A stretch of DNA of 64,000 nt from Crossaster papposus (Eukaryota; Echinodermata; Asteroidea; Velatida; Solasteridae): positions 1,240,001 to 1,304,000 of the forward strand of contig JBAIAA010000120.1 in the NCBI GenBank assembly GCA_037893245.1. The letters run 5' to 3'. The position numbers and the translations under genes were made by a program. Every line of letters begins with the position of its first letter. Position 1 is the stretch's first letter. Below are positions 1 to 10,302 of this stretch, piece after piece. The notes beneath the pieces are model-generated. The model ran no database searches and was not told the DNA's origin. It saw only the letters and a program-made list of their open reading frames with translations.

Positions 1-438
1 CTTTGGTTTTTGATTTTAAACTTTGGGTCCAGACTTTATCGCTTGTGTCCTTAAGCAAGGCACTTTACTAAGATACCTCTCACAACCAGAAAATAGCTGC
101 CGAGGCATTGGAGAGGAAGCAGGGGGTAAAACCCTCGCTGAGCAAAAATCTGCTGGAAACCATTCACGTTGCATTACAATCCGGCTGGTACCCTCTATTG
201 CTCAGCTGATAAGGCTGTGTCCAAATTTCTTGGCTATGACTAGAAATAACACACAGGTCTATAGGAAGTGGCTGCAGGTCTATAGGAAGGGGCTGCAGCC
301 ATTTCCCATAGGTGCGCGTGTAATTGCCAGCTGTATCCAAGTAATCCAGACACGGCTTAGTTTCAGTGCTAAGCACATTTCTGCATTTGGCAGCTGGATT
401 GGTTCCTGATTACGTTTAGGAGAGGTCGGTCATCTTAC
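1..438. other. Left edge: intronic sequence of TCEA
   Basis: This lies downstream (minus strand) of the last visible TCEA exon, whose donor gtaaga is at 438-433. It should be TCEA intron. It contains one hairpin MITE copy (211-359). I see no further TFIIS exon or zinc ribbon here. Confidence 0.6.
211..359. repeat. Hairpin MITE, family A (GGCTGTGTCC ends)
   Basis: The left end GGCTGTGTCC...TTGGCTATG reappears inverted at the right end (CCAAGTAATCCAGACACGGC). The interior carries a duplicated GGTCTATAGGAAG segment. Related copies lie at 56824-56945 and 59038-59157. Confidence 0.7.
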
Positions 439-3400
439 TTCAGAGGTCATCTTGGCGATTTGGTCCGGGGGGATTTCTCGGGTCAGGACCCTCCTCCTCA
501 GCTCGGGGTTACTGGCATCTTTCAGGTTGGAGACGCGACTCCGGATGCGATGCTTGTACTTCATATCCGTGTTGACAAACTCGGTGTAGACACGTGCAGA
601 ATTGGTTAAAGAAGTTACAGTGGTTACCGTGATGGAAAGTGCGGTTGAAGTTTCTCCTTTCACTAATGAATCGTTTCACGCATGATCAGTCAAAAGTATT
701 TGAAGTGGATAGAAACACAACCGGACCTAGCAACCGTGTTTGTTATATCAGAATTTTGTATAAACCCTAACCCTGCCAGATGCAGCACAGTGCATCTGTG
801 GGGACTGCTTGACCTTGCTGGACTCTGCACACGTCAATGTGACAAAGTATGCAATATGTTGCGTCTGGCAGGGTTTCTAGCCAAAATACCCTGGAGGGTT
901 AGGGTTAAGTGGAGTGTCAGTCCCATTCATTGTGCACATGAATGCAGAGTGGTGACCGAGGCTTTTTGATTGCTAAAACCAAAATTTGTAATAACAATGT
1001 TTGTATTATAACGAGAGTCAACTGTACCACCTCATCTCAGTTTTGTCCAAAATATAAATTAAACTTTTACGAAGTTTCCTAAAATGAATTGAAATTTTTT
1101 TCAAGAAAAGTATTTGTATAAAAGAATTTAACAAGTTTTTAAAAAATATCTGGTCCTTTTTCTCCACCATTTTTGCTGGTTTAGAATACAAATCATATAT
1201 TAATAATATATAATAATTGTTTCGGTTAACAGATGAATTTTAGCGTGGCATCGTAACAAAGGATATAATCTTCAATCTCGCCTGCGATTTCATCAACGTC
1301 TCCCAATACTTCTGTGTCGCAACCCTCAACTAGAAAAAAATGGGATTGAAAAAAAAAAGTACAGCATTTGTTACGGGTTACATTTATTACAATTCCTTTC
1401 CAACTCGTATTGTATCCCAGCAAAGGGTACAGAATCCTCCGACTACACTCAAGGAACTTACTGGGTACTTTGAGAGACTCAACAATCATCTTCACACATT
1501 TCTCCCTGACGACATCTTTGCCCTTCTCAGACCCGCCGGATTTACCGTCGCCACTCCCGTTAGGCAAAGGCGGAGACGGCTCCCGCGAATCATCACCGCT
1601 GTCTTTCTTCTCCTGGGAACTGTTGGATTTGTTGGCAGCTGGAGAAAAAAAAAGTAAAATAACAATCTTTCTTTTTTGCATTCAATATTAAAAAAAAAAC
1701 ACATGGCCTTCCAAGGAATGCAAAAAAATAAAAATAAGGTCAACTGGGTCATGCTGCTAGTCCATTATTATAACCCTAACCCTACAGGGTATTTTGGCTA
1801 GAAACCCTGCCAGATGCATCAGATTGCATACTTTGTCACATTGACTTGTGTGCAGAGTGCAGCAAGGTCAAGCAGTCACCACAGATGCACTGTGCTGGGT
1901 CTGGCGGGGTTAGGGTAATAATAATAATGCGTATGGACCGAAGTCCTGATTGGCAGCTTTAGTTCGAGAGGTCTTTTTTCTCTTAGCCGGATCACCACGA
2001 GAAGGTAGCTGTCTTGATCCTCCAGAAACACCGGGGCAAACCCCTTCTCTTAGCGATAAGTTTTTTTCTGGGTTCTTTTACGTGCATTACACAACACACG
2101 GGACCTCCAGCTTTACGTCCCATCCGAAGGACGAAGCAACAGTGGTTTAATTTAAAAAGGACACACGTGTCGACACCGGGACTCGAACTCACGCTCTGCG
2201 GAACAGAAAAACGGATTCTTAACCGCCCGGCAACGACACTCTCATTTAGGGTTATAGTATTACACTGATAAGCAAAGCCATATCAATCTGATCCAATGGC
2301 CTCGTAAAAGGTGATAATAAGTGTATTAATTCATGTGATTGTAAGTTCAACCTTGTTGTGCTGTTAGCAGTTTTTTCCAGCCTTTGATGAGTGACTTGGC
2401 GAGTGAGTTCACATCCTCGTTGCCGCTCTGTTTACGCAAAGAGTTGACAGACATCCCAATCCGTGTTTTCTGTTGTACAAAGAGCATCAATACGCAAAAT
2501 TGCAAAAAATTAAAAATGCTTGCAAAAATATAACCGCTGGCAAAAGAAAAACTCTCAAAAGTCAGTTCAGTTTTTAAAACATTTGTAAGTCTAAAAAAGT
2601 AAATTATTTCTCCTGTAATTGGGGGGGGGGGGGGGGGGGGGGGGTTAGCAGCACTTGGTTAGTAGCACAACTCCACAATTTGTGGAGGATTCAAGTTAGC
2701 TTAGCGGTTCTTTCCTTGCCTTTTACCAACTACTGTGACCTGGATTAAATTAATTTTAACCCTAACTCCCTACCCATTTTTACTTACACATAACCTGAAT
2801 CCTGCAAAATCCTCCAATTCCTAAATTGTTAAAACTCCAAGTAACCTGAATCCTGCAAAATCCTCCAATATTGGTCACTGGTGACCATACAGCCTGTATC
2901 CTGCAAAATCCTGCAGTCTTGCCCTGGCTGCAGTCAGTAAAAACCCAAGTAACCTCAATCCTGCAAAATCCTGCGATGCATCAAACTCCAAGTGACCTCA
3001 ATCCTGCAAAATCCTTGTGTGTCACATTCAGCCTGATAACCAGAATCCTCCATATTCCTGCAGGGGTAAAACCCCAAGTAACCTCAATCCTGCAAAATCC
3101 TGCAATGCATCAAACTCCAAGTGACCTCAATCCTGCAAAATCCTGCATTTTGCAATGAGGAATTTGGAGGATTTGGGAGGGTTAGGGTTAAGGATTCCCA
3201 TTTTACTGAGGGATGGTTGGCTCCAGATAGAAAAATGTATCCAACAATATTTTGTTTTCAAAAACTTGCCTGTAGAATCTCTAGTTTAATGGGAAGCTCC
3301 TTCAATTTGTTAAGAAGATCAAAAGCACCCGAAGATTCCTGTTAAACACAAATAATTGGAGAAAAAAGGAAAAGAAAGAAAAAATAAATTAGTATTGTAT

Positions 3401-4386
3401 CATCCATTGAAAACCGGCCACGTGACGGGCTCTCGACCAATAGGAATGGGTAAATTGTCTCAAAGTTATTTATGATTCGTAAATTAAAGATATGATTCAA
3501 AACAATAATTTTTAAAAAAGGAAGGCAATTTTGCCGGGCTGGAAATTGAACTCAAGCTGCATGATTGCAAGATAGGCAGACCAACTAAACTTGCTTGATG
3601 TAGAGGCGCCTAATATCTAATTAATCATGATCTTAATAAGCCACTTTGACATTCCAACTGCGCATGTGCACAACAAGATTCAACAATTTTTCTCTTGGGA
3701 TAAACACGGCAGACAAATGCACACAAGGCTATGAGGGACGTGGTAACCGAATCCGCATTTTGTGCATTTTCTTGTGAAATCGAAAAGACGATGGGAACTT
3801 TGTTTGAACAAAAGTTTGGCCACACAAAACACCTGAAAACACCAAAACGTAAACAAAAAATGTTACTTAGTAATTTTAGAACCTGACGATCTCTTTAAAT
3901 TCGCTGGTACCCCGCTATGCTTTTGCACGCAATCGCTGAAATGTTTATCTCGAAAGAAAAAATCGTCAAATCTCCATGTGCACACGTGCAGCGGGAATAT
4001 CGAACTGGCTTATTCTTATTTGTCCTAAAATAATAATAATTTTATAATGACATTTGTGGGGCTACCAATTTGTTTACAAGCAAGCATGAGTCCATGACAA
4101 ATTGACTAAACATAAACACTGGTTCGAAACAAATAACACAAACATAACTTGGGTCGCAGAAGGCGAGCACCTGATTTGTACATTATTTGTTATACGAATT
4201 ACCAGTACTCCTAAAAATAGAATAGCACTCCACTGACTATATACTGCCACTGGTCAAGGAGATTTGTATGCACACAAAATACTGAATTTGCAATGTATTT
4301 TCCTACTGGAATGTTACCGTATCACTCTTCAGCAGTTTGTCTAACTGCTTGCCAATCTTTATAACTTCCCGCTCGCAAGAAGACAT
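439..4386 (-). CDS. TCEA1: Transcription elongation factor TFIIS (TCEA), 5' part, six exons
   Basis: TFIIS rescues backtracked RNA polymerase II by stimulating transcript cleavage. Coding exons in transcription order: 4318-4386, 3270-3338, 2352-2469, 1462-1638, 1267-1329, 439-593. They join in phase to give 217 codons. The N-terminal LW/TFIIS-N domain (about residues 1-83) contains [15 protein letters not shown] Ser/Gly/Lys-rich linker follows, then the central polymerase-binding domain with VREKCVKM and [19 protein letters not shown]. The start is the ATG at 4386, matching the short N-terminus of the family. The C-terminal zinc ribbon is missing because the gene runs off the left edge; nothing resembling it is visible in 1-438. 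Intron 2 uses a GC donor (gcaagt at 3269-3264) and intron 5 (594-1266) is AT-AC. The paralogue number cannot be decided, so the symbol is approximate. The family assignment is secure. Confidence 0.93.
761..908. repeat. TTAA element with telomere-like termini, subfamily 1
   Basis: It begins TAAACCCTAACCCTGCC and ends GGAGGGTTAGGGTTAA, so short telomere-like inverted repeats flank a non-coding body of about 150 bp. The body (GACTGCTTGACCTTGCTGG) recurs inverted at 1769-1917 and direct at 54581-54694. Intron 5 of TCEA contains this copy. Confidence 0.75.
1769..1917. repeat. TTAA element with telomere-like termini, subfamily 1, inverted copy
   Basis: Same family as 761-908 in the opposite orientation. 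It begins TAACCCTAACCCTACAGGG and ends GGCGGGGTTAGGGTAAT. It lies in TCEA intron 3. Confidence 0.75.
1950..2255 (-). repeat. tRNA-headed SINE, minus strand
   Basis: Read on the minus strand, the right end shows a tRNA-like promoter: a B box (GAGTTCGAGTCCC at about 2177-2192) preceded by an A-box-like CGGGCGGTTAAGAATCC. The body includes TTTACGTCCCATCCGAAGGA (2111-2130), a segment I associate with SINEs of marine invertebrates. Boundaries are approximate. It lies in TCEA intron 3. Confidence 0.6.
2622..2645 (+). repeat. Poly-G tract
   Basis: An uninterrupted run of more than 20 G in TCEA intron 3. Similar runs recur across the window (9.95 kb, 13.73 kb as C, 20.74 kb, 34.31 and 34.76 kb as C, and each tandem-array unit). 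The true length may be affected by sequencing. Confidence 0.85.
2756..3191. repeat. TTAA element with telomere-like termini containing an internal minisatellite
   Basis: It starts TTAACCCTAACTCCC and ends GGAGGGTTAGGGTTAA. Inside, a unit containing CCTCAATCCTGCAAAATCC is repeated about six times at irregular spacing (about 2800-3150). The termini match the shorter element at 11152-11241. It lies in TCEA intron 2. Confidence 0.75.
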
Positions 4387-4765
4387 GTTGAAAGTAAGGT
4401 TAAATGATGAAATTCTAAACAAAAACAAGAAGACTCTATCTGCTACAGCTCCTGGCGCCAAGCTCAGTTTTATTTTTCCTGCGAATTGGAACGGCGCCCT
4501 CTAGTGTTCAGCAGTAACTATCGGAATATTCTATTGCTAGGTGTGTTACACATTGCTCACAATCAAATTAATTTCGCTTTGGAAATACAAACAATATATT
4601 GTAATAGTCTTATGACTTTATTTCATTTGATTATTAATTCCTACATATCTGTACCTCATTCAATATCTCGTGTCGTGTGTATGTTTAAATAAAGCAAAAT
4701 AATGTAATTGTCCCTTGACATTATTTTACCTCGTTTAAAATGGAATGCCCCACGCCATATCCAAA
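4387..4765. promoter_or_regulatory. Shared divergent promoter region of TCEA and PPP1R8
   Basis: The start codons of TCEA (minus, 4386) and PPP1R8 (plus, 4766) are 379 bp apart and point away from each other, so both 5' UTRs and any core promoters must lie here or just beyond. There is no clear TATA box. GGCGCCCTCTAGTG at 4491-4504 resembles the CTCF core read on the minus strand. The promoter function is inferred from position. Confidence 0.6.
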
Positions 4766-7700
4766 ATGTCGGGATATAATGTTCCGTCTTGGTGAGTAGA
4801 TTGGAAATTTAAAGCCGATTTTGTGTTGAAATTTGACGTATAATTAGTTTTGATTGATGCCTATTATATGAACGAGTGTTAAACCCCACTATTCAAAGTG
4901 AAACCTGTGGATAAAATCATTTCAGAGTGAAATTACGTGAGCACACACTTTGGTCACTTGTACCATAGAGCAAGGAACAGATGTGTACGGTTGTTTCATG
5001 AGGTGCTAAATGTTTGGTCTCTGCCAAAAGAGGGCGTTCTATTTTTACATGATTTTTTTAAAAGTATGCATTCTCTTATCACAAATATGAGTGATTTCAC
5101 TGTTTCATACATGCCCATCCACATTTTCCATCCTCTATGCCATGGCAAACATATGCACATGCGTCCTATGCATTTGGCGTGTGTCAAAAAACGTAAATTC
5201 TGCACTCGGACAATCACGACAGTATTACCCCATGAAACTGTTATACAATTTTATTTCGGGGTTTTGGGGGGACGAGAAAACATAAATATATTACGTGTAC
5301 TGTAACTAGCATTTGATGAAATCGGTTCTGCGCAAAGATCGTAACTTGGGATTTTGTGAGATTCGTTAAACTAGTGCGTCACTTAACAGTACACATAGCT
5401 GATCTGGTGTCGACTTTCTGGACGCCAACAGTGGTTTTTTTGGGGGGGCCTTTGCCAGTTGCATCTCACATTGTCACACACCAAGGTACAAATTAAGGTT
5501 TTTCACCTGATGTACAGATGTAACATTTTGATATAACATCAGATGCCAATTAATGAAACATTAACGGTACTTATAATTATTACATTTATCTACAGGGCTG
5601 GCAAGCCACTGCCAGGGCTGCACTTAGATGTTCTCAAGGAAACCAAGATGATCGAGGTCAGTTGCAAGGTCAGCAGTCACATGGTCTCGGGGTCACTTCG
5701 TGTCATCAGCCTTTACTGGACTTAAATTAGCTCTGGCCTTACTTCAGGTTTTCTAAGAGTATTTGGCTGAAACCACCATCACAGATTATGTGAAGTCTTT
5801 CAACCAATCAGCTGTGTTCGTTGTTTATCCAAATTGAACAGACGACAGAGATTGTGTGTTCAGTAGGGTTAACCAGTTTGCACCTTAGGACGTATGAACA
5901 CGCAAAGATTTTCACGCATAAACACGTCACGAGCAAGGCCGGAAATGTCTGTCAGCAGCGAGCAAGGCCGAAAATGCATGGGTGTGCTTCCCGGTACCAT
6001 CGGCTTGAACCCGCTTCGGATCGAGTTTCGTAAAAAATAATCCCGCATCTTTGCTTGGTGATGTTAAAATAATCCCGGCGCAAACTGGTTAAACAAACTA
6101 ACTTTTAAAAAGACAGCAATTTGAAATAAATACATTACTTTTTTTTTTTTTTTTTAAGTTGTAAAAATGCATTGCACTGAACAGAGGATCTGCTACCAAT
6201 GCAAGGCTATCCAACCCATAGTCTAGAAGCATATGCAGTGAGCGTGAAGTCTGACCTCACAGTCAATCACATGACCTGCAGTGGTACGCTGTCTCCCACA
6301 GAGTGCTACAGTAACGGAAGCCTCAGGGTTTTCGCAGTGAGCTTTTGGGCCCAGTTTTTGGAGATACCAGACTGGGTTATGACCTCATCTGACATTTTAG
6401 CAGTTTGCAGCAGTTTTAATCTTATTCATTTTTAGAAAGTTGTTTACGATCGAAACAATAGACCCGTTTGGAGCTGTCTGCTTTTGTTTTATAGGGACAC
6501 GCATGAGTGAATCCCTTGTACATTTATTGTTGCAGAATTACACTGACAAAAAACCTCCAAGATGGCTGCTAAATGCATGGTGTCTATACTAACAAATCTC
6601 CTGCACAAACCATCCACAAATGTGCACAGACTAGTCACACTATGCACAAAACAGCACATCCTCATCACTACTTCTTCTTATTTTTTGCAGAAAATGATGA
6701 TTGACGAGAAGAACGTGTATTATTTTGGGAGGAACTCCATCGTCTGTGACTTCGTTCTGGACCACGCGTCTTGCTCCCGGGTCCACGCTGCGTTGATGTA
6801 CCACAAGCATCTCAACAGGTCCTTCCTGGTCGATCTCGGAAGCAGTGAGTTCACAGTTTCTCTTTCACTCCTTGTCTTAAATTGGTCCAGGAACTAGGAG
6901 TTTTGTTTTCCCAAATGGAGCAGGTTCTTGGCAAGTGCAGTTAAGCTGCAGCGATGGTAATGTACCTTTACCTATAAGGAACCTTTATCTTAAGGAACCT
7001 TTACCTATAAGGAACCTTTACCTATAAGGAACCTTTACCTATAAGGAACCTTTACCTATAAGGAACCTTTACCTATAAGGAACCTTTACCTATAAAAAAC
7101 TTTTATAAATAAGGAACCTTTATCTTAAGGAACCTTCATCTTAAGGAACCTTCATCTTAAGGAACCTTTATCTTAAGGAACCTTTATCTTAAGGAACCTT
7201 TATCTTAAGGAACCTTTATCTTAAGGAACCTTTATCTTAAGGAACCTTTATCTTAAGGAACCTTTATCTTAAGGAACCTTTATCTTGCAAATTTCAACGT
7301 TATCTAGTAAACTCTAAACACACTCTGTCGGACTTTGATTTTGGTTGTATGCTTAACTCCAGTGCAAAGGACAACCAGTTAAGGGCGCAGTATCCACGCT
7401 AACAGAATCCAACAAAACATGCGGTCGGGTTTTTGGCAGGTTAAGTTCAGTTCAGGTAATCACCTTCATCATTCTCTCCTTCCAGCACACGGCACTTTTC
7501 TGGGCTCCATCCGGCTGGAGGGCCACAAGCCCCAACAGATTCCCCTAGACAGCACTATACACTTTGGGGCGTCGACGCGGGCCTACGTTCTCCGGGAGAA
7601 GCCGCAGACTGTAGGCTCTGTGATTTCTGGAGGGACGACGGATTCTAAGACGGAGCAAGTTGAAGAGGAAATAATCGGCGGTCTGCTCGGACTTCCTGAA

Positions 7701-9610
7701 GAGGAGACGGAATTAAATGTACAATCTTCTGAGTACACTCAAATCGTGCTAATACAGACTCCGCCGTAGCTGGCAAAAATTGATATTAACCAGTTCGCGC
7801 CGGGATTATTTTAACAACGCCGAGCCGACGGGCGGGATTGTTTTTAACGAAACTCGATCCGAAGCGTGTTCAGGCTGATAGTGCCGGGAAGCACACCCAC
7901 GCATTTCCGGCCTTGCGCGCTGCTGACATACATTTCCGAACTTGGCGTGTTTATGCGTCATCCGTTTTGAATTTTTGAAAATTTTTGCGTTTATATACGT
8001 CATCCGGCGCGAACTGGTTAACCCTCCTAATCAGTTGGTAGAGTGTCAGTACAATATTCCGTAGGTCACAGGTTCAAATCCCGCTCCTGCCACTTTTCTT
8101 TGTTCACTTTAATATATCTTTTGTTGTTTGATAGAACCTGACAGAATTCAATACAGCCAGCAACAAGAGAGTGACTAATGTCAGCTACGAGGAGGCCTCC
8201 CCCGTAGCTGGCAAAATTTTATATTAACCCTCCTAGTCAGTGTTAGGCAAGATAGCTCAGTTGGTAGAGCGTCGGTACAGTATTCCGGAGGTCGCAGGTT
8301 CAAATCCCGCTCCTGCCACTTTTCTTTGTTCACTTTAATATATCTTTTGTTATTTGATAGAACCTGACAGAATTCAATACAGCCAGCAACAAGAGAGTGA
8401 CTAATGTCAGCTACGAGGAGGCCACACCCAAGACAGAGAGGACACGTAAGAGAAAAAGCTTCGGCAATGTCTCGTTCAGCGAGGACGATGAAATCATCAA
8501 CCCAGGTCAGTATAAACTCATGGAATAACCAGGGACCAATTTTACTGAGCTCTCGAGCACAAGAATGTGCTGAACAGGTTTGGCATTGATGTGCATTCAA
8601 CAGATATTCTAGGGCCTAGCGTTGCTTAACTGTAAGCAGAAAAGTTGTGCTTAGCAGAAAAATTGTGCTTAGCAGAAAATCATGCTGCTGCTTAAGCACT
8701 ATTATTGTGTCTATTAATCATTGGCTCATGTTGTCTTCTTTTTCTTGCCCCACAGAGGATATTGATCCATCAGTTGGAAGATTTAGAAATCTGATTCAGA
8801 CGTCAGTTGTCCCTGTCAAGGTGCGAATCAGACTTTGATTTATTTTCCTCACAACGACTAACCTTTTGATCCTAAACAGCCTTTAAATACTTTGAAAATG
8901 CACTCGGTTCTTTTCAGAATCACACATCTCACTAAAAAGTATTACCGTGGTGTTTTACCGCAAACTGCTTATCTTAAATGCACTTGGCTCTCCATAGACT
9001 TTGTACACAACAAAAGAAGTGGCAGCAGTATACTACGTTCTTTCTCTTTTGATTGACTTGACAATTTATTATCCACCTTGAGTCCTAGTCAAGGTAATAA
9101 TTGGTCAAACTTTATCTGTGGTTAGTTTTTTTTTACCATAAGTTTACTTGTTTGAGGTTCTGTAAATGCGAAGTGAAGAGAAGGTTTCATCCAATTAGAA
9201 ATGAACAATTTTTTTATAACAACTACTTGCAGAAGCGAAGATTAGAAGAATCGGCAAACGTCAGTGCAGCTAACGACATGGTACGCAGGCTGCAGGGTCT
9301 CCACTACGGTCCGTCTCTCTATGCTGACCTGCCCGGCACGGGCGGGGAACCCCTCACGACCCCGCCCACCACGCCCACCACGCCCACAGCAGGAATGCTC
9401 GGCAGCTCCACCCTGGGACTCATGCATGCGCCTAATTTAGCCCCGGATGTGGACATGGCCCCACCCATGCTAGAGGTGGTACCCACCGCTGCCGGCCCAA
9501 TGCTGCAGCCACTCATTCCCAGTATGGGCGGGGACTTGCTGCCCAAGAAGAAGAAATATGCAAAGGAGGCGTGGCCTGGGAAGAAACCGACGCCCTCGCT
9601 GTTGCTCTAG
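4766..9610 (+). CDS. PPP1R8: Nuclear inhibitor of protein phosphatase 1 (NIPP1/PPP1R8), seven exons
   Basis: NIPP1 anchors PP1 in nuclear speckles and binds phosphorylated splicing factors through its FHA domain. Exons: 4766-4791, 5596-5656, 6691-6844, 7486-7718, 8361-8505, 8756-8820, 9233-9610. Together they give 353 aa, against about 351 in vertebrates. The ATG at 4766 yields MSGYNVPSW, whose Trp codon is split by intron 1 as expected. Visible parts: WAGKPLPGLHLDV; the FHA domain (about 30-135) with YFGRN, CSRVHAAL and HGTFLG; LLGLPEEETELN; the basic KRKSF region; SEDDEIINP; and the conserved tail YAKEAWPGKKPTPSLLL. The PP1-docking RVxF motif reads NVSF here, lacking its basic residue. A pseudo-copy of part of exon 5 precedes the real one. 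An AATAAA lies at about 9829. Intronic stretches hold TTAA MITEs and a minisatellite. Confidence 0.95.
5869..6092 (-). repeat. TTAA MITE with CCAGTTCGCGCC ends, copy 1
   Basis: Begins TTAACCAGTTTGCACC and ends GGCGCAAACTGGTTAA, giving terminal inverted repeats inside a TTAA target. The interior (GCCGGAAATGTCTGTCAGCA) is shared with five other copies in the window. It lies in PPP1R8 intron 2. TTAA target sites are typical of piggyBac-type transposition. Confidence 0.85.
6961..7286 (+). repeat. 16-17-bp minisatellite in PPP1R8 intron 3
   Basis: About 20 tandem units. The left block repeats GGAACCTTTACCTATAA and the right block GGAACCTTTATCTTAA, with mixed units between them. The units abut without spacers, so this is not a CRISPR array. 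Confidence 0.95.
7786..8021 (+). repeat. TTAA MITE with CCAGTTCGCGCC ends, copy 2
   Basis: Begins TTAACCAGTTCGCGCC and ends GGCGCGAACTGGTTAA. The paralogous unit at 8221-8240 carries the uninterrupted site ATATTAACCCTCCTA with a single TTAA, showing the insertion point and the 4-bp target duplication directly. Confidence 0.95.
8031..8092 (+). repeat. tRNA-like sequence, 5'-truncated copy
   Basis: Matches 8246-8318 but lacks the acceptor strand and D-stem start, apparently through loss of about 18 nt between two TCAG repeats. B box GGTTCAAATCC is present. Not a functional tRNA. Confidence 0.75.
8246..8318 (+). repeat. tRNA-derived repeat (tRNA pseudogene or SINE head)
   Basis: An A box (TAGCTCAGTTGGTAGAGC) and a B box (GGTTCAAATCC) are clear, and GGCAAGA can pair with TCCTGCC with one mismatch. 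The anticodon arm pairs poorly and the T stem has an A-C mismatch. The downstream TTTCTTTGTT(C)A sequence is shared with the copy at 12599, so the repeat extends past the tRNA part. Confidence 0.7.
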
Positions 9611-9942
9611 GGGGCGTGGCTAAAAAGATTGCTTGACATGAAGATATGGAAGCACCTGCTTATAAGGAATCAACAGGAAATATGTAACAGGTTACAGGTG
9701 TGGCCTGCGAAGAAACCAACACCTCCAATGTTTCCTCCAGGGGCGTGGCTTACAAGATTGACCGATATAAAGAATCTACAGGATTTTTTAGCCACCAGCC
9801 ACCTTGTTGAAACCAACACAATCTTGAAATAAATCTCTTGCATCACGACTCACCAGGTCCAAAAAACTGAGCTCGCCAACTATAAAATCATCAACAACAT
9901 TTTTCTGATTTTATTTTATTGCTGTAATCAGTATTGCAAAGT

Positions 9943-10068
9943 GTGGGGGGGGGGGGGTGGAAGAAGGGGGGCGAGAAGGGGGGGGGGGGAGGAAGGGGGG
10001 GGGGGGGAAGGGGGGGGGGGAAGGGGGGGAAGGGGGGGAGGGCGAGAAGGGGGGGGGGGGGGGGGGGG
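9943..10068 (+). repeat. G-rich low-complexity block
   Basis: About 125 bp almost entirely G with scattered A. The dense G runs could form G-quadruplexes in principle. The glycine-rich reading frame here is a composition artefact. Confidence 0.85.
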
Positions 10069-10302
10069 CCATGGCGGCTAGGCGACGGCAGCTACTTTTT
10101 TAAACTTTATTTTAACATTTAGTTTTGTTTGTATTTTGTATAACATCAATGAAACCGAATTAAGGTATTGATTTTTGATTAAATTATTAATCAATAAATG
10201 TGTAGAATGTATTCAACCAACCACAAATAAATGAAAAGGTTATCCTGTTTTAAATTGACAAGAAAACTTTCTCTGGATTTTTTGGATTTTTTCTAGGTAT
10301 GC

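Larger units (their letters stand above)
7762..8425 (+). repeat. Tandem duplication of intron 4 end plus start of exon 5 of PPP1R8
   Basis: A segment running from CCGTAGCTGGCAAAA to the first 65 bases of exon 5 occurs twice, at about 7762-8199 and 8200-8425. The first copy is interrupted by a MITE (7786-8021). It ends in a pseudo-exon (8135-8199) that retains its acceptor but would run into a TAA at 8227 if read on. The second copy continues into the intact exon 5. Confidence 0.85.

Noticed and set aside
899-908. Interstitial telomere
   Set aside because: Only about two TTAGGG-like units occur, always paired and inverted at the ends of short TTAA-flanked elements, so they are transposon termini.
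6961-7286. Possible CRISPR array
   Set aside because: Units abut with no unique spacers, in an intron of an animal gene; ordinary minisatellite. The same applies to 22026-22403.
8246-8318. Functional tRNA gene
   Set aside because: The anticodon stem and T stem are mispaired, and related copies at 8031 and 12599 share the non-tRNA 3' flank, so it is a tRNA-derived repeat.
8181-8600. 139-codon minus-strand frame
   Set aside because: Runs antisense through PPP1R8 exon 5 and a tRNA-like repeat; no family resemblance.
9934-10122. Glycine-rich 62-codon frame
   Set aside because: Direct translation of a poly-G block.
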